Counted from the first letter of the stretch, positions 42,979 through 52,244 are shown. The stretch: DNA of 64,000 nucleotides from UBA1444 sp964521625 (GCA_964521625.1 CAZFSM010000004.1:120477-184476), one strand, 5' to 3'. The notes: generated from the letters alone by a model not told the origin. Program-made: numbers and translations.

Positions 42979-43469
42979 TATTTTTTCGCGCCTCCTTCGA
43001 CTTCAGACGCCAGATTACGGCACATAAACGTCACTACTTGCCGCAAGATTTGTTCCAGTCGGACCTGCTGCCTACCAAGATAAAGATAACCCAATAATGC
43101 CTCCAACGCCGTGCTCGAACGATATTCGGTAATCGAAGCGTTGCGCGGCACGCGCGATTTGGCATTGCGACCACGGCGGACCACCGCCTGTTCCGTTTCC
43201 GTCAGCGACTCCTCTATGGAGCGTAGTGCCTGGGCCTGCAGTGGCGCCGAAGCCATCCGGGCCAGCAGGGTATGCAGAACCTGCACTTTGTTCAATTCCA
43301 CCGACAGCATGACCGTGCGCAAATGCAGCGAGAATACGGCGTCGCCTACATAAGCCAGAATCAGTGCCGGTAGTTGGCCGGGTTCCTCGATTTGCGGCGG
43401 GTCGGCCAGACGTTGCTCGCTGGCGAGCAAGTCGCGCCGCAGGCAGGCCTGGAAGTCAGTAAATTTCAA
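42978..43469 (-). CDS. mrnC: Mini-ribonuclease III (23S rRNA maturation)
   Basis: RNase III catalytic domain without a dsRNA-binding domain; in Bacillus it matures 23S rRNA ends. The 163-residue protein has LILAYVGDAVFSLHLR and STALEALLGYLYLG, which hold the conserved acidic residues. The start is a TTG that overlaps the cysS stop (TTGA). The position directly after cysS is the conserved Firmicute arrangement. Confidence 0.95.
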   Translation of the reverse strand: MKFTDFQACLRRDLLASEQRLADPPQIEEPGQLPALILAYVGDAVFSLHLRTVMLSVELNKVQVLHTLLARMASAPLQAQALRSIEESLTETEQAVVRRGRNAKSRVPRNASITEYRSSTALEALLGYLYLGRQQVRLEQILRQVVTFMCRNLASEVEGGAKK

Positions 43470-44908
43470 CTGCGTTTCCAGCGCGGACCTTGCGGCGAGT
43501 CCTCGACGACGATTCCCGCAGCCTGCAACCCATTACGAATTGCATCCGCGGTTGCCCAGTCCTTGCGTTCCCGGGCGGTTTGACGCAGCCCCAGCAGCAG
43601 CTCCATCAATGCTGCCACCATTTTTTCATCCGGCGCTTCGGTTGCCGGTGTTTCATCAATATCCATTCCCAATGCGCCAGTCATATCCACCAACGCGGCA
43701 ATTGCCCGCTCGATGCCGGCAATGTCCGGCTTCGTCTCACCTCGGGCCACTGCCTGACAAATGCCGTTCAGCGTTTTTGTCAAGGCAAACAAACTGCTGA
43801 TGGCCAGCGCTGTATTGAAATCATCGGCCATGGCCGCTTCATACTCGTCACACGCTGCCGTCACTGCTCCCGCCAGTTCCGGGTCTGCCGGACCCGCCAC
43901 CAGGCCAGTCTGCGCAAGTAGTCCTTTGGCCGTTTTAACCGCCGAAACCAATCTGGACCAAGCCTTCTCCGCTTCGGTCAGCCGTTCATCACTGAAGTCG
44001 AGCGGACTGCGGTAATGAGTCGATAAAATGAAGAACCGCAGTACCATCGGGCGAAAATGCGCCAAAATATCCTTTACCAGGAAAAAATTTCCCAACGATT
44101 TGCTCATTTTTTCCGAGTTCACTGTGACAAAGCCATTATGAACCCAGTAACGAACAAATGGCGAACAGCCGGTAAAGGCTTCAGACTGGGCCACTTCATT
44201 TTCATGATGCGGGAAAATCAGATCGCTGCCGCCGCCATGGAAATCAAAGCCGCACCCCAGATACTTGTAGGACATCGCACTGCATTCGATATGCCAGCCC
44301 GGACGTCCGGGGCCCCAGGGGCTTTCCCATGACGGTTCGCCCGGCTTGGCGCTTTTCCAGAGTGCAAAGTCCATCGGATGCCGTTTGCGGTCATCCACTT
44401 CGACCCGGGCGCCGGCTTCCATCCCTTCCAGATTGCGTCCACTCAGCTGACCGTAACTTTCAAAACTCTGCACACTGAAATACACATCGCCATCTACAAC
44501 ATAGGCATGGCCTTTTTCGATCAGCCTGGCGACCATATCGATAATCTCCTGCATGTGGCCGGAAACTTTGGGATACAGGTCGACCCGCCGCACATTCAGA
44601 CTATCCATGACAGTAAAATAAGCCTCGATATAGCAGCCTGCCAGTTCGTCCCAGGCGACGCCTTCCTTAGCTGCAGTATCGATGATCTTGTCATCTACAT
44701 CAGTAAAGTTCTGAATATGGGTTACAGCCAACCCCTGCCGTTCGAAGTAGCGATGAATGACATCCCAGATGATGAACGGCCTGGCATTGCCAATATGGGG
44801 ATGATTATAAGGCGTCACACCGCAGACATATATTTTTACTTTACCGGGTTCCACCGGTTGAAACAATTCTTTCTCGCGGGTCAGGGTATTATATACTCTT
44901 AAATCCAC
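43466..44908 (-). CDS. cysS: Cysteinyl-tRNA synthetase
   Basis: Class I aminoacyl-tRNA synthetase, 480 residues. It has HIGN at 38-41 in the block YNHPHIGNARPF, the zinc-ligand Cys29 and the second zinc block (HIECSAMS), and KMSKS around 270 (NSEKMSKSLGNFF). The GTG start at 44908 follows GGAGGGCGAGCG. No T-box leader fits in the 48-base gap to gltX, so it is transcribed with upstream genes. Confidence 0.97.
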   Translation of the reverse strand: MDLRVYNTLTREKELFQPVEPGKVKIYVCGVTPYNHPHIGNARPFIIWDVIHRYFERQGLAVTHIQNFTDVDDKIIDTAAKEGVAWDELAGCYIEAYFTVMDSLNVRRVDLYPKVSGHMQEIIDMVARLIEKGHAYVVDGDVYFSVQSFESYGQLSGRNLEGMEAGARVEVDDRKRHPMDFALWKSAKPGEPSWESPWGPGRPGWHIECSAMSYKYLGCGFDFHGGGSDLIFPHHENEVAQSEAFTGCSPFVRYWVHNGFVTVNSEKMSKSLGNFFLVKDILAHFRPMVLRFFILSTHYRSPLDFSDERLTEAEKAWSRLVSAVKTAKGLLAQTGLVAGPADPELAGAVTAACDEYEAAMADDFNTALAISSLFALTKTLNGICQAVARGETKPDIAGIERAIAALVDMTGALGMDIDETPATEAPDEKMVAALMELLLGLRQTARERKDWATADAIRNGLQAAGIVVEDSPQGPRWKRS

Positions 44909-44956
44909 CGCTCGCCCTCCTCAATTTAAGCCATTAGACCATTATTAGGCATTTGG

Positions 44957-46423
44957 TTATTTCACCAATTCCAGGGATCGCCGGATACGGGCTGTGGTTC
45001 GCGCAACGCCCAGAAGCGGAATTAAAGCAATCAACTCGGGCCCATGCATCTTGCCGGTCAGTGCGACACGCACCGGCATGAACACTTTTTTTCCACCCAG
45101 TTTCAGTTCTTTGCCAACAGCTTTCAGTGCAGCCTGGACTTGTTCGCCGGTAACCGTGTCTGCATCCGACAATTTATTCAAGAATTCGTCCATAACTTTG
45201 GGAACATCGGGATCACGCAGAATTTCGGCGGTCTCTTCGTTCTCCATCGCAACCTCATCTTGAAAAAACACTGCGGCATGTTCGGGAATCTGGGCGGCAA
45301 AACTGACATAATCCCGTACTGCGGCCACGACCTGCTTGATCCAATCCAGGCGTTCCTCCGCCAGCTCTGCGCCGATCAGTCCCGCTTCTCTCAGGTGCGG
45401 CAACGCCATGTCTGTCAACGTCGCCTCATCGAGCTGTTTCATATAATGCGAATTGATCCAGTTCAATTTATCGATATCAAACACAGCCGGATTTTTCGCC
45501 ACATGGTCCAGGGAAAACAGTTCAATCAGTTCCTCACTGGAGAAGATCTCTTGTTCGCCGACCGGCGACCAGCCCAGCAGGGCCAGAAAATTCACTAACG
45601 CTTCCGGCAAATAACCCAGCGCTTTGTATTGTTCGACTGATGTCGCCCCATGGCGCTTGCTCATCTTGCTGCGATCTTTGCCGAGAATCAGCGAAATATG
45701 GCCAAACGTTGGCAACGGCAAGTCAAGCGCCTGATAAAGCAAAATCTGCCGGGGTGTGTTGGACAGGTGCTCTTCAGCTCTTATAACATGGGTAATTTTC
45801 ATCAGCGCATCATCCAGCACAACTGCGTAATTATAAACCGGAATTCCGTCCGACTTGACAATGACATAATCGCCGATTCCATTGGAATCAAAACTAACTG
45901 TACCACGCACAGCATCCTGAAACGCAATCGCCTGGTTTTCCGGCACCCGAAACCGCACCGTTGATTTTCGGCCTTCAGCTTGCAGTGCCTTTTCTTCAGC
46001 GGCGCTCAGATGTCGGCATTTCCCCATGTAGCGGGGCATCGCGCCTTCCGCCATTAGCTTCTGGCGCTCCGCATCCAGCTCTTCATCGGTACAGTAGCAA
46101 CGGTAAGCTTTGCCGCTTGCCAGCAGCCGCTCCGTATATTCGGCGTAAATCGACAGTCGCTCCGTCTGGCGATACGGTCCGTATTCACCGCCAACGTCGA
46201 CCCCTTCGTTCCAGTCAAGTCCCAGCCATTTCAACGCATTTTTGATATTCTCCTCAGATTCACGGCTCGACCGCTCCAAGTCGGTATCTTCAATTCGCAG
46301 CACCAGTTTCCCGCCATTTTTGCGGGCCAATAACCAATTAAACAGAGCCGACCGGGCTCCGCCGATATGAAACGGACCCGTCGGACTCGGAGCAAACCGC
46401 AGTCGCATTGTGCCTTCAGACAT
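44957..46423 (-). CDS. gltX: Glutamyl-tRNA synthetase
   Basis: Class I synthetase of 488 residues. HIGH-type motif FAPSPTGPFHIGGARSALF at the N terminus, KMSKRHG in the middle, and a cysteine cluster (YRCYCTDEEL, GKCRHLS) typical of zinc-binding GluRS. A glutaminyl-tRNA synthetase is encoded two genes away, so this enzyme need not mischarge tRNA-Gln and is likely discriminating. The ribosome site is weak (GGGTTGGGTG). Confidence 0.96.
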   Translation of the reverse strand: MSEGTMRLRFAPSPTGPFHIGGARSALFNWLLARKNGGKLVLRIEDTDLERSSRESEENIKNALKWLGLDWNEGVDVGGEYGPYRQTERLSIYAEYTERLLASGKAYRCYCTDEELDAERQKLMAEGAMPRYMGKCRHLSAAEEKALQAEGRKSTVRFRVPENQAIAFQDAVRGTVSFDSNGIGDYVIVKSDGIPVYNYAVVLDDALMKITHVIRAEEHLSNTPRQILLYQALDLPLPTFGHISLILGKDRSKMSKRHGATSVEQYKALGYLPEALVNFLALLGWSPVGEQEIFSSEELIELFSLDHVAKNPAVFDIDKLNWINSHYMKQLDEATLTDMALPHLREAGLIGAELAEERLDWIKQVVAAVRDYVSFAAQIPEHAAVFFQDEVAMENEETAEILRDPDVPKVMDEFLNKLSDADTVTGEQVQAALKAVGKELKLGGKKVFMPVRVALTGKMHGPELIALIPLLGVARTTARIRRSLELVK

Positions 46424-46455
46424 TTTTCACCCAACCCTTCCGGTGCTTTATTACA

Positions 46456-47640
46456 CTAGCCAATCATGACCACCGCCTGGGCGGCGATCCCTTCCTTACG
46501 ACCGACAAAACCGAGATGCTCGGTTGTGGTCGCCTTTATATTAACCTGCGAAACGCTGATCCCCAGCGTCTCTGCAATCATCATGTTCATCCGTTCAATA
46601 TAGGGAGCCAGTTTGGGCTCCTGCGCCGCCACTACCGCATCCAGATTGTGCGTCACAAAACCTGCTTCGCTTATTCTATCCCTCACTTCACGCAGCAACA
46701 CCAGGCTGGAAATCCCTTTATAACGAGAGTCCGTATCCGGAAAATGCCGGCCAATATCACCCATCCCAGCGGCGCCGAGCAAAGCGTCGGCGATCGCATG
46801 CAACAGCACATCCGCATCCGAATGACCTTCCAGCCCCCGGGGATGGGGAACTTCCACGCCACCCAGCATCAATGGCCGTCCCGCCACAAACTGATGCACG
46901 TCATAACCGAAACCAACCCGCTGCATGTGTCGAACGCTCCCTCCGGCAACCACCGCTTCCGCCAGCAACAAATCTTCCGGCGTGGTGACTTTAAAATTGT
47001 TATAAGAGCCGCGAACCAGTCGGACTTCGCCACCGGCCCACTCGACTAGTGCTGCGTCATCCGTCGCCAACACACCCGCTGCGGCGGCCTGAGCATAAGC
47101 CTGTTGCAGCAACTCCCTGCGGAAAGTCTGCGGGGTCTGTACTTGCCACAAACTGGCACGGTCCAATGTCTGGCGTACGACGGCAGACTGATCCGCCGAC
47201 TTGATCGTGTCCTTGACCGGCACTGCCACTACAGCAGCGCCATACTGACCGGCCAGCCGCATGGATTCAAGCACGCAATCTTTTTCAACGAAGGGCCGCG
47301 CCCCATCATGGACCATAACCAGATCCACGGTTGAGTCGACCCTGTCCAGCGCATTTTGCACCGAATACTGACGTTCCGCGCCGCCCGGCACAATCTGCCA
47401 GGGAATATCGGTTACAGTATTTTTCAATAATGCCGCCACCCGCTCCGCATTGCCCGGCGACACGGTGACCAATAATTGCTGGACTTGCGGCAGCTGTGTA
47501 AATATATTGATCGTGTGCCACAATATCGGCTGTCCATCGAGCATGACAAACTGCTTGTCAACACCGCTTCCCATACGACTCGAACTGCCGGCCGCCGCAA
47601 TAATTACAGCCGTCGACAGTTTTTCATCCGACATCACCAT
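46456..47640 (-). CDS. ispDF: Bifunctional IspD/IspF isoprenoid enzyme
   Basis: Fusion of two enzymes of the MEP isoprenoid pathway. Residues 1-235 are the cytidylyltransferase IspD (IIAAAGSSSRMGSGVDKQFV, VHDGARPF, ATDDAALVE). Residues 238-394 are the cyclodiphosphate synthase IspF (GYDVHQF with zinc ligands, GHSDADVLLHAI, GRHFPDTD, INIKATTTEHLGFVGR with NIKATT). It lies between glnS and gltX. The ATG at 47640 or the one at 47634 could be used; neither has a strong ribosome site. Confidence 0.95.
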   Translation of the reverse strand: MVMSDEKLSTAVIIAAAGSSSRMGSGVDKQFVMLDGQPILWHTINIFTQLPQVQQLLVTVSPGNAERVAALLKNTVTDIPWQIVPGGAERQYSVQNALDRVDSTVDLVMVHDGARPFVEKDCVLESMRLAGQYGAAVVAVPVKDTIKSADQSAVVRQTLDRASLWQVQTPQTFRRELLQQAYAQAAAAGVLATDDAALVEWAGGEVRLVRGSYNNFKVTTPEDLLLAEAVVAGGSVRHMQRVGFGYDVHQFVAGRPLMLGGVEVPHPRGLEGHSDADVLLHAIADALLGAAGMGDIGRHFPDTDSRYKGISSLVLLREVRDRISEAGFVTHNLDAVVAAQEPKLAPYIERMNMMIAETLGISVSQVNIKATTTEHLGFVGRKEGIAAQAVVMIG

Positions 47641-47646
47641 ACAGAT

Positions 47647-49326
47647 CTATGCCTTTTGGGCTTTTGCCCAGGAATCACGCAACGAGACAATCCGGTTAAA
47701 TACCGGAGAGCCGGGCCTTGCATCGGCATCCAGACAGAAATAACCGTGGCGCAGGAACTGGAAACGGCTGCCCATTGCAGCATCGGCCAATGCCGGCTCA
47801 ATCACTGCCTGTGACAGTACCGTCAGCGACTGCGGGTTTACCCGACTGCCACCCTCTTCGTCTGCGGTGTCAGCTGCATCCTCAATCAGCAATTGATCGT
47901 AGAGACGGACTTCGACCGGCTTGGCATGCGCCGCCGAGACCCAGTGCAGCGTCCCCTTGACCTTTCTGCCGCTGGCAGCGCCGCCGCTCTTGGTTTCCTG
48001 ATCATAGGTGCAGCGAAGCTCGATAATTTCACCGCTCTGTTCATCTTTAACCACTTGTTCACACTTTATGATATAGGCATGTTTCAATCGGACTTCGCGC
48101 CCCGGCGCCAGGCGGAAAAACTTACCAGGCGGATTTTCCATGAAATCATCCTGTTCGATATACAGTTCGCGGGAAAACGGGATTTTCCGCGTACCCATTT
48201 CCGGGTTCTCCGGATTGTTTTCAGCCTCCAGCTCTTCAACGAGTCCTTCAGGATAGTTTTCTATAATCATCTTTAAAGGGCGCAGTACTGCCATAGCCCT
48301 GGCGGCACGCAGATTCAGATCTTCGCGGACACAATGCTCCAACAGTTCGTAGTCAACCGTACTGTTGCTTTTGGCTACGCCAATCCGCTCACAGAAGTCA
48401 CGAATTGCCTCCGGGGTAAAGCCTCGTCGCCGCAAGCCGGAAATGGTTGGCATCCTTGGATCATCCCAACCACTGACCTGTTTCTGTTCGACCAGTTCAC
48501 GCAGCTTTCGCTTACTCATCACCGTACGGGTCAGATTCAGGCGGGCGAATTCAATCTGCTGCGGTTGATAGATGCCCAACGTTTCAACACACCAGTCATA
48601 CAGTGGTCGATGATCCTCGAATTCCAAGGTACAAATGGAATGGGTGATCTGTTCGATCGCATCCGACACGGGGTGTGCGTAATCATACATGGGGTAAATG
48701 CACCAGGCATCGCCGGTACGATGGTGCGTCGCACGTAATATCCGGTAGAGAACAGGGTCCCGCATATTAATATTTGGCGAACTCATGTCGATTTTAGCCC
48801 GCAGGGTGCGGGATCCGTCAGCAAATTCACCGGCTTTCATCCGGTTGAACAAATCCCGGTTTTCATCTACCGACCGGTCACGGAAGGGACTGTTTTTGCC
48901 TGGTTCGATCAGGGTACCGCGATGTTCACGGATCTGCTGGGCCGTTAAATCACAAACATACGCCTTTCCCTGGCGAATCAGCTGCTCAGCATAGGCAAAC
49001 AGCTGGGAAAAATAGTCAGATGCATAATACATCCGGTCGCCCCAGTCAAATCCTAGCCAGCGGACATCTTCCTGAATCGAGTCAACATACTCAACTTCTT
49101 CCTTGCTCGGGTTCGTATCATCAAAACGCAAATTACACAGACCATCGTTTTCCGCAGCAATGCCGAAGTTAAGGCAAATGGATTTTGCATGGCCGATATG
49201 CAGATACCCGTTCGGTTCCGGCGGAAACCGGGTATGGACCCGATTGCCGTATTTACCGGTCTTGGCATCTTCAGTAATGATATTTTGAATAAAATTGGCA
49301 GGCAGTGTTCCTGTCGGCGAAACCAT
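47647..49326 (-). CDS. glnS: Glutaminyl-tRNA synthetase
   Basis: Direct glutaminylation enzyme of 559 residues. It has RFPPEPNGYLHIGHAKS, RFDDTNPSKEEVEYVDSI and a KMSKS-like VMSKRKL, followed by the two beta-barrel anticodon domains. Most Firmicutes lack GlnRS and use GatCAB, so its presence suggests acquisition by an ancestor of this lineage. ATG at 49326 after GAGGAGCGG. It lies between yacL and ispDF. Confidence 0.96.
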   Translation of the reverse strand: MVSPTGTLPANFIQNIITEDAKTGKYGNRVHTRFPPEPNGYLHIGHAKSICLNFGIAAENDGLCNLRFDDTNPSKEEVEYVDSIQEDVRWLGFDWGDRMYYASDYFSQLFAYAEQLIRQGKAYVCDLTAQQIREHRGTLIEPGKNSPFRDRSVDENRDLFNRMKAGEFADGSRTLRAKIDMSSPNINMRDPVLYRILRATHHRTGDAWCIYPMYDYAHPVSDAIEQITHSICTLEFEDHRPLYDWCVETLGIYQPQQIEFARLNLTRTVMSKRKLRELVEQKQVSGWDDPRMPTISGLRRRGFTPEAIRDFCERIGVAKSNSTVDYELLEHCVREDLNLRAARAMAVLRPLKMIIENYPEGLVEELEAENNPENPEMGTRKIPFSRELYIEQDDFMENPPGKFFRLAPGREVRLKHAYIIKCEQVVKDEQSGEIIELRCTYDQETKSGGAASGRKVKGTLHWVSAAHAKPVEVRLYDQLLIEDAADTADEEGGSRVNPQSLTVLSQAVIEPALADAAMGSRFQFLRHGYFCLDADARPGSPVFNRIVSLRDSWAKAQKA

Positions 49327-49354
49327 GAAACCGCTCCTCTACACCATTATTGCG

Positions 49355-50458
49355 TTATTTCAATTTGGCGAAAATCATCCGGCCGGCAGCCGTCTGCAAA
49401 ACGGATGTGACCAGTACGTCAATCGTGTCGCCAAGATGCTTCCGTCCATTATCGACAACGATCATCGTGCCGTCATCCAGATAGGCGACGCCCTGCCCAG
49501 CCTCTTTACCATCTTTGACCACATGCACCAACATTTCTTCGCCTGGCAGCACGACTGGTTTGACGGCATTCGCCAATTCATTAATGTTCATGACGGTTAC
49601 GCCCTGAAGTTCGGCAACCTTATTCAGATTGTAATCGTTGGTAAGAATTTTCCCCTTGATTAGCTGACCCAACCTGACCAGCTTGGCATCCACTTCTGCT
49701 ACATCGTCAAAATTACGGTTATCAATTTGGACTACCACATTTTTCTCTTTTTGAATCCGATTCAGGATATCGAGCCCGCGGCGGCCACGATTGCGTTTCA
49801 GCAGATCCGACGAATCGGCGATATGCTGCAGCTCTTCCAGCACAAAGCCCGGTACCAGCAGTATCCCTTCAATGAATCCACATTGGCAAATGTCAGCAAT
49901 CCGACCGTCAATAATCACACTTGTATCGAGAATTTTAAATTGACCGGGTAATGAAACCGCCTTGTCCTTGACCCGGTCCTTACCGCCAAAAATCGCCGGC
50001 AGCGAAAGGTTCGACAGTTCTTCCCGCTTGCGGATGGCAACGTTGAGGCCAGTATAGCCCAAAATGATGCTGAGAAATACCGGAATATATTTACCGACCA
50101 AAGGAACCGGAACAAATGCAGCCCCCAATAAATTAGCGATAATAAGACCAGTGCCCAGACCCAGCAAACCCGCCAGAACATCGTTCAACGGCATCTTCAT
50201 CAGCTTGGTTTCCATCCAGACAGAATAACGCCAAACAAATCCACTCAACCAGGGAGAAAGAATATAGCCGAGCAATGCGCCCAACAAACCCCCAACCAGA
50301 TAAAACACAATCGTGCCAACTGTTACGCCAAAAAAGCCGATTCGTGCAAAATCCGGCAACGCGCCCTGCGGCACCAACAGCAACACCCTGTCGGCCGTCA
50401 GTAGACCGCCAACTCCCGCCAAAACTGTAATGATTATTCGCAACGCTTTTTCGATCAC
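49355..50458 (-). CDS. PIN/TRAM-domain membrane protein (YacL family)
   Basis: Membrane protein with a putative nuclease domain. The first 150 residues hold about four hydrophobic segments; a PIN domain follows (KILDTSVIIDGRIADI, LEELQHIAD, ILTNDYNLNKVA with conserved Asp residues), then a C-terminal TRAM domain (GQGVAYLDDGTMIVVDNGR). The GTG at 50458 is the likely start because AGGAGGAGGTG lies five bases before it; a longer frame from 50491 would contain that site. RNA-related activity is inferred from PIN and TRAM. Confidence 0.9.
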   Translation of the reverse strand: MIEKALRIIITVLAGVGGLLTADRVLLLVPQGALPDFARIGFFGVTVGTIVFYLVGGLLGALLGYILSPWLSGFVWRYSVWMETKLMKMPLNDVLAGLLGLGTGLIIANLLGAAFVPVPLVGKYIPVFLSIILGYTGLNVAIRKREELSNLSLPAIFGGKDRVKDKAVSLPGQFKILDTSVIIDGRIADICQCGFIEGILLVPGFVLEELQHIADSSDLLKRNRGRRGLDILNRIQKEKNVVVQIDNRNFDDVAEVDAKLVRLGQLIKGKILTNDYNLNKVAELQGVTVMNINELANAVKPVVLPGEEMLVHVVKDGKEAGQGVAYLDDGTMIVVDNGRKHLGDTIDVLVTSVLQTAAGRMIFAKLK

Positions 50459-50500
50459 TGTTTCACCTCCTCCTTTCATGATAATAATCATATTTTATTT

Positions 50501-50529
50501 ATTATAGTAGAAATCTTGGTTTGCGCCAA
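50501..50529 (-). promoter_or_regulatory. Promoter of the yacL-glnS-ispDF-gltX-cysS-mrnC-thyX-rlmB unit
   Basis: TTGGCG, a 17-base spacer and TATAAT on the minus strand, 42 bases before the yacL start and after the carD terminator. The downstream genes follow with short or negative gaps, so one transcript is plausible. Confidence 0.8.
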
Positions 50530-50592
50530 GCATTTAACGATAGCCGCTTTTCATCACGCCCGGTTCAGCGAATGCAGAGACTCACGGCGGTA

Positions 50593-50620
50593 CAAATAAA
50601 AAAAGGGCGTCATCCGCCCG
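50593..50620 (-). terminator. Terminator overlapping the carD stop
   Basis: GGGCG and CGCCC form a stem on the minus strand that includes the last codons and the TGA of carD, followed by TTTTTTTATTT. Confidence 0.85.
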
Positions 50621-51104
50621 TCGAAAACTCGGCAAAGATGGAATCCAGGCTTTCAGCGATGGCTTCCGCATCTTTTCGGCACACCAGAACCAGCTCACTG
50701 ACTAAAATTTGCCGGGCTGTATCCAGCAGGCGACGTTCACCGGTGGATAGTTTTTTGATCCGGTCCTGAATCGTCAAATTACGGACCACTTCCGCCACTT
50801 CATGAATATTGCCGCTTTTGATTTTTGCAAGGTTAATATTGAAACGTCGGTTCCAGTTCACACAGGGTTGACTCGGCGCCATACGCAATGTACAGAACAC
50901 CTCGTCGACTTCGGTTTCACAGATTACTTCGCGCAAGCCAACATGCTCCACGTTATTGAGGGGGATCATCACCCTCATTCCGCCATAGGGCATCGTGAGA
51001 ATAAAGTATTCCCGGCGTTCCCCCATCACTTCATGTTCTTCCACTGCCTCAATGACGCCCGCGCCATGCATAGGATAGACAACCTTGTCTCCGACAGCCA
51101 GCAT
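50610..51104 (-). CDS. carD: CarD/CdnL-family RNA polymerase-binding regulator
   Basis: Binds the beta subunit through its N-terminal Tudor-like domain and stabilises open promoter complexes. The 164 residues start MLAVGDKVVYPMHGAGVIEA at the ATG at 51104, preceded by GGAGGTG. The C-terminal helical DNA-binding part includes LTIQDRIKKLSTGERRLLDT. Two tandem consensus promoters lie upstream, which suggests strong expression. The gene diverges from the MazG-like gene. Confidence 0.93.
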   Translation of the reverse strand: MLAVGDKVVYPMHGAGVIEAVEEHEVMGERREYFILTMPYGGMRVMIPLNNVEHVGLREVICETEVDEVFCTLRMAPSQPCVNWNRRFNINLAKIKSGNIHEVAEVVRNLTIQDRIKKLSTGERRLLDTARQILVSELVLVCRKDAEAIAESLDSIFAEFSTGG

Positions 51105-51147
51105 ATTGCACCTCCGCAACGGAACACTTTCTTAGAGTCATGGAGGA

Positions 51148-51176
51148 ATTATATCATGTCTGTTTAATTTTGTCAA
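51148..51176 (-). promoter_or_regulatory. carD promoter P2 (proximal)
   Basis: Perfect TTGACA, 17 bases, TATAAT on the minus strand, about 44 bases before the carD start. Confidence 0.9.
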
Positions 51177-51183
51177 AATCGGT

Positions 51184-51213
51184 ATTGTAACACGTCTACA
51201 CTCGCCATGTCAA
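51184..51213 (-). promoter_or_regulatory. carD promoter P1 (distal)
   Basis: TTGACA, 18 bases, TACAAT on the minus strand, immediately upstream of P2 in tandem. Confidence 0.8.
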
Positions 51214-51239
51214 CAAAGCATTGTAAGCTTTTGTTCTGC

Positions 51240-51269
51240 TTGACAAGGCTTCTGCCCCATCTATATAAT
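51240..51269 (+). promoter_or_regulatory. Promoter of the MazG-like gene
   Basis: Plus-strand TTGACA, 18-base spacer and TATAAT, divergent from the carD promoters. Predicted start is near 51276, about 20 bases before the TTG start codon. Confidence 0.86.
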
Positions 51270-51296
51270 AAAAATTAGAGTGAGGTGCTATCACAA

Positions 51297-51692
51297 TTGC
51301 AGGAAAAATCATGCATCGATTTCCAGACTGCGGTCGAAGAATATCTAATCCGGCATCGAAGCATCCTGGATGTCCTAACCAAGCATCAGGAAGCGACCGC
51401 CCGTGTTAATCGGGCCGTTGCCAAAGCCGTTACCGAGTGCGGTTGTATTTCGATTACGGCAGAACGGCAAAAAATACCGCTCGACGCAGAATTCAACAAC
51501 CTAAAAACTTTCATGTCTTCTCACCTCGAAGGAGAGCTATGCGAAAATTGCCGGGATATATTGATAAATGAATTGGGGCATTCCCTGTTTTATTTGACGG
51601 CATTATGCAACCTGACAGGATTGGATTTACAGACCGTTTTACAACACGAAACAAAAAACGTACGTACGCTGGGAATTTTCAATCTTTCCTGA
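51297..51692 (+). CDS. Uncharacterised protein, faintly MazG-like
   Basis: 131-residue cytoplasmic protein of unknown function. The TTG at 51297 has GAGGTG nine bases upstream; a GTG at 51285 lies inside that site. The N half is helical (FQTAVEEYLIRHRSILDVLT), the middle has conserved-looking cysteines (TECGCISI, GELCENCRD) and the end (ELGHSLFYLTALCNLTGLDL) resembles the last helices of all-alpha MazG-type NTP pyrophosphatases. The acidic EExxE metal motif of MazG is not evident, so a catalytic role is doubtful. I recall similar proteins in other clostridia. Confidence 0.75.
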   Translation: MQEKSCIDFQTAVEEYLIRHRSILDVLTKHQEATARVNRAVAKAVTECGCISITAERQKIPLDAEFNNLKTFMSSHLEGELCENCRDILINELGHSLFYLTALCNLTGLDLQTVLQHETKNVRTLGIFNLS

Positions 51693-51725
51693 TCGATATT
51701 GTTTTCAGGATTTTGAAAAACTACA

Positions 51726-51775
51726 AAAGACTTTTCGGCGTTTGTTCCGATGAGTCTTTTTTATTTTTTATTTTT
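51726..51775 (+). terminator. Terminator after the MazG-like gene
   Basis: AAGACTTTTCGG pairs with CCGATGAGTCTT (one bulge/mismatch) and is followed by TTTTATTTTTTATTTTT on the plus strand. Confidence 0.88.
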
Positions 51776-51831
51776 AAAAATTACAACTCTGGAAATTATT
51801 CGGCAACACTGAAAATGTAGGGGGTATCATC

Positions 51832-52224
51832 TTGTACGAATGGAAAAACGAATATGTTTTGGGTGTTGAGGAAATCGACAAACAACACCAACGTTTAATT
51901 GAAATTGCCAATCAGGTTTTAGACATCATGAAGGATCAATGGCGCACTGACAAATACAACCAAATTTTAGAAGTCCTCGGCGAACTAAAAGAGTACACCG
52001 TTTATCATTTCAAGTCAGAAGAGGAATACATGGCTCAAATCGGCTATAAAAAGCGATTTTCTCATGCGATTGAGCATAGTGCATTTATTGAGAAGTTAAA
52101 CGCGGTCGATTTGAGTGAAATTGATGAATCACAGGATAAGTACCTTGGCGAACTGCTTGGATTTATTACCGACTGGGTTGTGAATCACATTATGACAACA
52201 GATCGACTATATACTCAACAATAA
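51832..52224 (+). CDS. Bacteriohemerythrin
   Basis: Single-domain O2-binding di-iron protein of 130 residues. All seven ligands are present: His19, His59, Glu63, His78, His82, His119 and Asp124, in the H-x3-E, H-x3-H and H-x4-D pattern. The start is a TTG at 51832 with GGGGG upstream. It is expressed in the opposite sense to disA, with a bidirectional terminator between them. Likely role is O2 storage, sensing or scavenging in an anaerobe. Confidence 0.95.
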   Translation: MYEWKNEYVLGVEEIDKQHQRLIEIANQVLDIMKDQWRTDKYNQILEVLGELKEYTVYHFKSEEEYMAQIGYKKRFSHAIEHSAFIEKLNAVDLSEIDESQDKYLGELLGFITDWVVNHIMTTDRLYTQQ

Positions 52225-52244
52225 GAAACAAGAGTTGAATTGAT

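Noticed and set aside
44909..44956. T-box leader before cysS
   Set aside because: The gap to gltX is only 48 bases, too short for a T-box, and no T-box sequence or terminator is seen.
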